A stretch of 64,000 bases of DNA from Dictyoglomus sp. (GTDB lineage Bacteria > Dictyoglomota > Dictyoglomia > Dictyoglomales > Dictyoglomaceae). Within the stretch, counting starts at the first letter, position 1; every line of letters begins with the position of its first letter. The notes beneath the pieces are model-generated. The model saw only the letters and a list, made by a program, of their open reading frames with translations, was not told the DNA's origin and did not search any database. Location of the stretch: NCBI GenBank assembly GCA_025060475.1, contig JANXBZ010000004.1, forward strand, positions 69,908 through 133,907, written 5' to 3'. The position numbers and the translations under genes were made by a program. Positions 60,077 to 64,000 of the stretch are shown here, one piece after another.

Positions 60077-60823
60077 TTAAGAAGCCTGAGTTTTCAGCTC
60101 CAAAATTCTATCTATTCGGAAAACCCTATTTTCTTTTCTTTCAAAACAGTAGGCATAAACTCCCAAAAATGATTTTCCTTTATATTCATACTCACCCACT
60201 TTATGTTTTTCCCTGACTTTTATGAATAGTTACCGCCCATGCTAATTTTAAGGGATATTGAGTAAAAGAACCTACCACTTCTGTATCAATGGTTTTCCTT
60301 TCTTCATCATAAATATAATGAAGGATTTCCCAAGTATAAGGAAAAACTTCTTCAATTCTTCCCTGAGGAAATTCAACTCTTATTATCTCTCCCGATTTTA
60401 TATCAACAACCTTTCCTACAGAACCATTCACCCATCTTCCCAAGCTATCATTATTAAGCATCATAACCTGAGCAACCTTTATGTCCCCTTTTATGCTTGC
60501 TATCCACTCATATTTTTCCCTTTTAAATTCTTTAGTTGTTCCATATTTATCTTTGCTGCAGTCTCATTACAAGGAGTGAGACAAATCATGTAATCCTCAA
60601 AAGAAATTGAATCCTTCACCACTCTACTATTTAATAACTCTAAGCTCTCATCGGTTACCATATTTCTTCTTATCTCATTTAAAAGATTTATAAATTTTTC
60701 ATCCTTCAAAGGGAACTCCCTTTTCCCTTCCATTTAATCTTAAAAAATAATCCACACAATTTAGTAGATTTTCCTGTTTATTCGTATTCTCCATTAAATC
60801 TAAAGCCTTTTTAAATTATTCAT
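60077..60823 (-). pseudogene. Multiply broken Pif1-type helicase with C-terminal WYL domain
   Basis: Reading the minus strand, pieces follow the order of Pif1-WYL helicases: FKKALDLMENTNK (N-terminus), then NLLNCVDYFLRLNG and REKGVPFEG (after Walker B), then in new frames KDEKFINLLNEIRRNMVTDE, SLELLNSRVV, YMICLTPCNETAAKIN. After one more shift come KYEWIASIKGDIKVAQVMMLNN, LAWAVTIHKSQGKT (late helicase motif), and finally GVYAYCFERKENRVFRIDRI of a WYL domain, ending at 60077. The Walker A region and the stretch after Walker B are deleted and at least four frameshifts or stops are present. Fills the 0.78-kb gap between rnhC and zwf. Confidence 0.85.
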
Positions 60824-60848
60824 TTAGCTCAATCTACATTTTTATAAT

Positions 60849-62219
60849 CTAGAAATTTTTCCACTCTCTTCCATCTTTTCTAATGAATTCCTCTGCTTCT
60901 TTAGGGCCAAAGGAGCCCACTTTATAAATAGGAATATTGGGATCTTCTTTCCAAAATTCTAAAATGGGCTGAATAATCTCCCAAGATTTTTCTATTTCAT
61001 CATCCCTTATAAATAAAGTCTGATCTCCTTCTATTATATCAATAAATAAAGTCTCATAAGCATCTATATTAGGAGCAGACCATTCCATTATATTAGGAAG
61101 GGGACAGGATAATATACTCTTACCTAAAGGTCTAAGTTGAAATCTTAATATTATTTTATTCTCTGGTGATATTTTAAAACCAATAATATCCTCTTCGGGA
61201 ATACAATCTAATATTTTTGAAAAAAGTCCTGGAATTTTTTTAAATACTACTATGGCAGAGGTATCCTTTTTACAAAGTTTTTTTCCTGTCCTTAGATAAA
61301 AAGGAACACCATCCCATCTTAAGTTATCTATATAGATCTTTAAGGCACAATAAGTTTCTGTTTTGGAATTTTCTAGAACTCCCCTCTCTTCTTTATATCC
61401 TTCGTATTGTCCCCTTACTGCATATTTGGAAACTTCTTCATATTTTATTTCTCTAATGCTTCTTAAAACTTTTATTTTTTCATCTCTTATAGCCCTTTCT
61501 TCAATACAGCAGGGAGGTTCCATGGCAATAAGGGTTAGAATCTGAAGAAGATGATTTTGTACCATATCCCTTAAGGCCCCTACTTTATCGTAATAATTTG
61601 CCCTTCCCTCAACTCCTATGTCCTCCAATGCGGATATCTGCACATGATCTATAAAATTTCTATTCCATATCCCTTCAAAGATGATATTGGAAAATCTTAA
61701 TCCAAATATATTTTGAACCGTCTCCTTTCCTAAGAAATGATCAATCCTATATATTTCTTTTTCCTCAAAATATTCTTTAAGTAGTAAATTTAATTCCTTA
61801 GCAGAGGTAAGATCCATTCCAAATGGTTTTTCTATAATTATCTTTCTCGGATTCTTAAAATTTTTTAAAAATTTTCCTAGATTTCTTAAAGTATCTTTAA
61901 AAGTAAAAGGAGGAATAGCAAGATAAAAGATTAACTCTTCTTCTGATATAAAATCTTTTAAATTTTTGTAGTCTTCTTCTTTTTCCAAATTCAGATTAAC
62001 ATACTCCAAAAGAGATAAAAATGAATTATCAGAAGAAACTTCCTTTGAGATAATATCAATGAACTCTTTTTTTCCAATATTTTCTCTTCTTCCTGTTCCA
62101 ATGATTTTCTTACAATTTAAAAGACGAAAGTTTTTAAAAAGATTATATAGTGCAGGATAAATCTTTTTTCTTGCTAAATCTCCTAACCCTCCCAAGATAA
62201 ATATATTAAAATCTCTCAT
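60849..62219 (-). CDS. zwf: Glucose-6-phosphate dehydrogenase
   Basis: A 456-residue enzyme oxidising glucose-6-phosphate to 6-phosphogluconolactone. It has an N-terminal nucleotide motif FILGGLGDLARKKIYPALY, GTGRREN, IIEKPFGMDL, the substrate signature RIDHFLGKETVQN (near residue 160, catalytic His) and WDGVPFYLRTGKKL. Slightly shorter than the usual 480-500. It sits 3 bases behind dcd, which is unusual company. Together with phosphoketolase it points to use of the pentose phosphate pool. Confidence 0.95.
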   Translation of the reverse strand: MRDFNIFILGGLGDLARKKIYPALYNLFKNFRLLNCKKIIGTGRRENIGKKEFIDIISKEVSSDNSFLSLLEYVNLNLEKEEDYKNLKDFISEEELIFYLAIPPFTFKDTLRNLGKFLKNFKNPRKIIIEKPFGMDLTSAKELNLLLKEYFEEKEIYRIDHFLGKETVQNIFGLRFSNIIFEGIWNRNFIDHVQISALEDIGVEGRANYYDKVGALRDMVQNHLLQILTLIAMEPPCCIEERAIRDEKIKVLRSIREIKYEEVSKYAVRGQYEGYKEERGVLENSKTETYCALKIYIDNLRWDGVPFYLRTGKKLCKKDTSAIVVFKKIPGLFSKILDCIPEEDIIGFKISPENKIILRFQLRPLGKSILSCPLPNIMEWSAPNIDAYETLFIDIIEGDQTLFIRDDEIEKSWEIIQPILEFWKEDPNIPIYKVGSFGPKEAEEFIRKDGREWKNF

Positions 62220-62222
62220 CTT

Positions 62223-62795
62223 TTACCCCTTAAAATCTATATTTAATCTGCTAGCAGTGGGACCCTTTTGGTTTTGGTATTTACTTCCCTTCTTTTTATA
62301 ATAGGGAACTTCTGCTGGAGTTGTTAGCTTATAAAAAGATATTTGGCATATTCTCATCCCTGGATATAATGCCACAGGAACCCTATTTATGTTAGAAAGT
62401 TCCAAGGTAATCTGTCCACAAAATCCAGGATCCACATATCCTGCAGTAGCATGGACTATTATTCCCAACCTTCCAAGACTAGATCTACCATCCACCCTTG
62501 CCACAAGAAAATCAGGAAGTCTTACAGTCTCAATAGTTGTTCCCAAAACAAATTCTCCAGGTCTTAAAAAGAAAGGTTCTTTATCTCTAACTTCAATTAT
62601 TTCCATAAGTTCTGAGGGATTATCCTTTGATGGATCTATAAAGGCTCTTCCTTCCACTCTAAAATGTAAAAAAGAATTTCCCAGTCTTAAGTCCACAGAG
62701 GAAGGCTGAATCTGTTCCTCGGGATTCTCTAAAGGCTCTATTATTAACTCTCCCCTTTCTAAATAATTTTTTATATCCCTATCGCTAAGAATCAA
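62223..62795 (-). CDS. dcd: dCTP deaminase
   Basis: A 190-residue trimeric enzyme converting dCTP to dUTP. It begins MILSDRDIKNYLERGEL and has IQPSSVDLRLG, the nucleotide site GRSSLGRLGIIVHATAGYVDPGF (read here in two parts), the catalytic Glu in ITLELSN and the C-terminal SKYQNQKGPTASRL tail. A bifunctional dCTP deaminase/dUTPase cannot be excluded by eye. The start is TTG with GGGAGG upstream. It is the first gene of a two-gene unit with zwf. Confidence 0.93.
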   Translation of the reverse strand: MILSDRDIKNYLERGELIIEPLENPEEQIQPSSVDLRLGNSFLHFRVEGRAFIDPSKDNPSELMEIIEVRDKEPFFLRPGEFVLGTTIETVRLPDFLVARVDGRSSLGRLGIIVHATAGYVDPGFCGQITLELSNINRVPVALYPGMRICQISFYKLTTPAEVPYYKKKGSKYQNQKGPTASRLNIDFKG

Positions 62796-62884
62796 TCTTT
62801 AAACCTCCCTTTTATAAATTTTTTATATTATACCTTATATTTTATATAATACATATCACCCTTGACTAAAAGTAAAAAATATGC

Positions 62885-62913
62885 TTGAAATTTTTACTAT
62901 AAGTAAATATAAT
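62885..62913 (+). promoter_or_regulatory. Promoter of small sigma-factor gene
   Basis: TTGAAA (62885-62890), 17 bases, TATAAT (62908-62913), about 29 bases before the ATG at 62942, which has GGGAGGG upstream. Confidence 0.7.
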
Positions 62914-62941
62914 AGGATAAATTGGAAAAAGGGAGGGCAAG

Positions 62942-63388
62942 ATGGATTATAATAGTTTATATTTAGCTTACAAACCTCTTCTTTATAAATATCTCTATCT
63001 TCTACATTCTAAGGAAATAGAGTGGGAAGATTGGAAACAACAAGGAGAAACAATACTTTTACAACTTCTAAAAAAACATGATGAAACTAAAGGCTCTTTA
63101 TCCAGCTATCTAAAAAAGAGTCTTTATTATGAGCTTTTACATTATAAAAAGAAAATAATTTCCCAGAATAATTATTATGAAAATTTAGCTTTTGAAAATT
63201 ACGAATTAGAAAGAAAAATAAACTTGAGAAAACTTTCCAAGAGAGAAAGGGAAGTTATAAATCTTTTATATTTTTCAAGATATAGCGAAAGAGAAACTGC
63301 AAAGTATTTAAAAATATCAAGAAGAAGTGTAAGAACTTATAAAAAAAGAGCTTTAAATAAATTAAAAGTCAACAAATTACATGTATAA
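62942..63388 (+). CDS. Small sigma-70-family factor
   Basis: A 148-residue protein. Residues 1-75 resemble sigma region 2 (YKPLLYKYLYLL, EIEWEDWKQQGETILLQLLKKHDE, SSYLKKSLYYELL). Residues 95-145 are a region-4 helix-turn-helix (LSKREREVINLLYFSRYSERETAKYLK, read in parts, then ISRRSVRTYKKRALNKLK). Its size and lack of regions 1 and 3 fit ECF or phage-like sigma factors. No anti-sigma gene adjoins it. Its 3' end overlaps the convergent HD-GYP gene by 20 bases. Confidence 0.82.
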   Translation: MDYNSLYLAYKPLLYKYLYLLHSKEIEWEDWKQQGETILLQLLKKHDETKGSLSSYLKKSLYYELLHYKKKIISQNNYYENLAFENYELERKINLRKLSKREREVINLLYFSRYSERETAKYLKISRRSVRTYKKRALNKLKVNKLHV

Positions 63389-64000
63389 AAGCTTCTACTA
63401 ATTTAGGATCAAACTGGATTCCTGCATATCTTTTTATTTCTTCTATTGCTTCTTCTTTTGTTTTCTTCTTTTTATAAGGTCTTCCTGAAGTCATAACTTC
63501 ATAGGCATCTACAATGGAGAAAATTCTTGAAACAAGAGGAATCTCTTCTCCTCTCAGCCCTTGAGGATACCCAGAACCATTCCACCATTCATGATGGGAA
63601 AGAATTAAAGAAGCAATATGAGCTAATTCGTGAGATGCTTCCGCAATCCTATATCCCACTTCAGGATGGGTTTTTATCTCCTTCCATTCTTCGGAGGTAA
63701 GTTTATCAGGTTTTTTCAAAATTTCCTTGGGAATAGCAATTTCTCCAACATCATGGAAATGAGCAAGAAGAGTTAATTCTTCCCTTTCCACATCAGAAAG
63801 ATAGAGAAAATCTGCAATTCTCAAAGATAATTCCTTTATCTTCTCCTCATGGGATCTACTTTCAAAACTATTTTCCCAAAGAAAATTCTTAAGGGAAGAA
63901 ATCACAGAATCTCTAAAGCTTTTTCCTTCGATTAATTTATTTCTATACATCCTATCTTCTGCAAGTCTTAAAATATCTTCAACCTTTTCCTCTTCTCTTT
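63369..64000 (-). CDS. GGDEF/HD-GYP signalling protein, C-terminal part
   Basis: The gene runs off the right edge. The frame is open to 64000, and the codons before the ATG at 63950 read DILRLAEDRMYRNKLIEGKS, the usual end of a GGDEF domain (residues before DRMYRNK), so the ATG is not the true start. The rest is an HD-GYP phosphodiesterase domain with LAHFHDVGEIAIP (HD), HPEVGYRIA, LSHHEWWNGSGYPQGLRG (HHE...GYP) and VDAYEVMTSGRPYKK. It should degrade cyclic di-GMP. Upstream sensory domains lie outside the window. Confidence 0.88.
   Translation of the reverse strand, partial: REEEKVEDILRLAEDRMYRNKLIEGKSFRDSVISSLKNFLWENSFESRSHEEKIKELSLRIADFLYLSDVEREELTLLAHFHDVGEIAIPKEILKKPDKLTSEEWKEIKTHPEVGYRIAEASHELAHIASLILSHHEWWNGSGYPQGLRGEEIPLVSRIFSIVDAYEVMTSGRPYKKKKTKEEAIEEIKRYAGIQFDPKLVEAFIHVIC

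Overview
The window is AT-rich bacterial DNA with short gaps, strong AGGAGG-type ribosome binding sites and sigma-70 type promoters. Gene content and protein style fit a thermophilic, anaerobic, sugar-fermenting bacterium with an outer membrane, most likely Dictyoglomus. This identification is inferred from gene content and was not tested by a search. Supporting features are a four-subunit pyruvate:ferredoxin oxidoreductase, a split archaeal/Thermotoga-type glutamate synthase, rubrerythrin and ferritin-like proteins, phosphoketolase, a secreted GH3 glucosidase and several beta-barrel or PorV-like envelope proteins. I see no rRNA, tRNA, CRISPR array, insertion sequence or prophage.

Layout. 1-3.2 kb: a HepT-like fragment at the edge, an envelope protein with a structured leader, an intact HepT/MntA toxin-antitoxin pair and endonuclease IV. 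3.3-10.7 kb: one long minus-strand transcription unit, metG-dnaX-ybaB-recR-porCDAB, from a consensus promoter at 10.7 kb to a strong terminator at 3.28 kb. 10.7-16.7 kb: envelope genes (beta-barrel protein, small secreted protein, M6 metalloprotease with FlgD-like C-terminus, PorV/PorQ-like protein). 16.7-22.7 kb: redox and sulfur genes (dihydrolipoamide dehydrogenase unit; CoA-disulfide reductase-rhodanese fusion with TusA and DsrE proteins; ferritin-like protein and rubrerythrin). 22.8-28.7 kb: cysK, GH3 glucosidase, an unknown secreted protein, a phosphotriesterase-family hydrolase. 28.8-37.6 kb: a nitrogen-assimilation locus, with a five-gene glutamate synthase cluster facing an amt-glnB-glnA operon. 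The two promoters share a previously unrecognised inverted-repeat motif. 37.7-44.2 kb: transporter, aldo/keto reductase and a three-gene membrane cluster (radical SAM enzyme, spermidine-synthase-like membrane protein, CcdA/TauE-like protein). 44.7-53.8 kb: C_GCAxxG_C_C protein, DUF2207 protein, phosphoketolase, a metal-site-degenerate flavodiiron-like protein beside a flavodoxin, and several small enzymes. 53.9-57.9 kb: cysteine desulfurase-mnmA, an SDR enzyme and prmA. 57.9-59.1 kb: a compact set of five small genes (DUF1659, DUF2922, zinc-ribbon, M15-type peptidase, YvrJ). 59.2-64 kb: RNase HIII, a ruined Pif1-WYL helicase, dcd-zwf, a small sigma factor and a GGDEF/HD-GYP protein that runs off the edge.

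A striking theme is gene decay. Seven broken genes can be read: a Pif1-WYL helicase, a CaCA cation exchanger, an Ig/PQQ-propeller surface protein, a SAM methyltransferase, a SIMPL-domain protein with a damaged start, and two HepT-like fragments. Most carry several lesions while the neighbouring genes are intact. The best candidates for undescribed biology are the shared nitrogen-gene operator, the radical SAM/spermidine-synthase-like/CcdA-like membrane cluster, the DUF1659-DUF2922-YvrJ cluster with its GC-rich intercistronic hairpin, and the degenerate flavodiiron plus flavodoxin pair.
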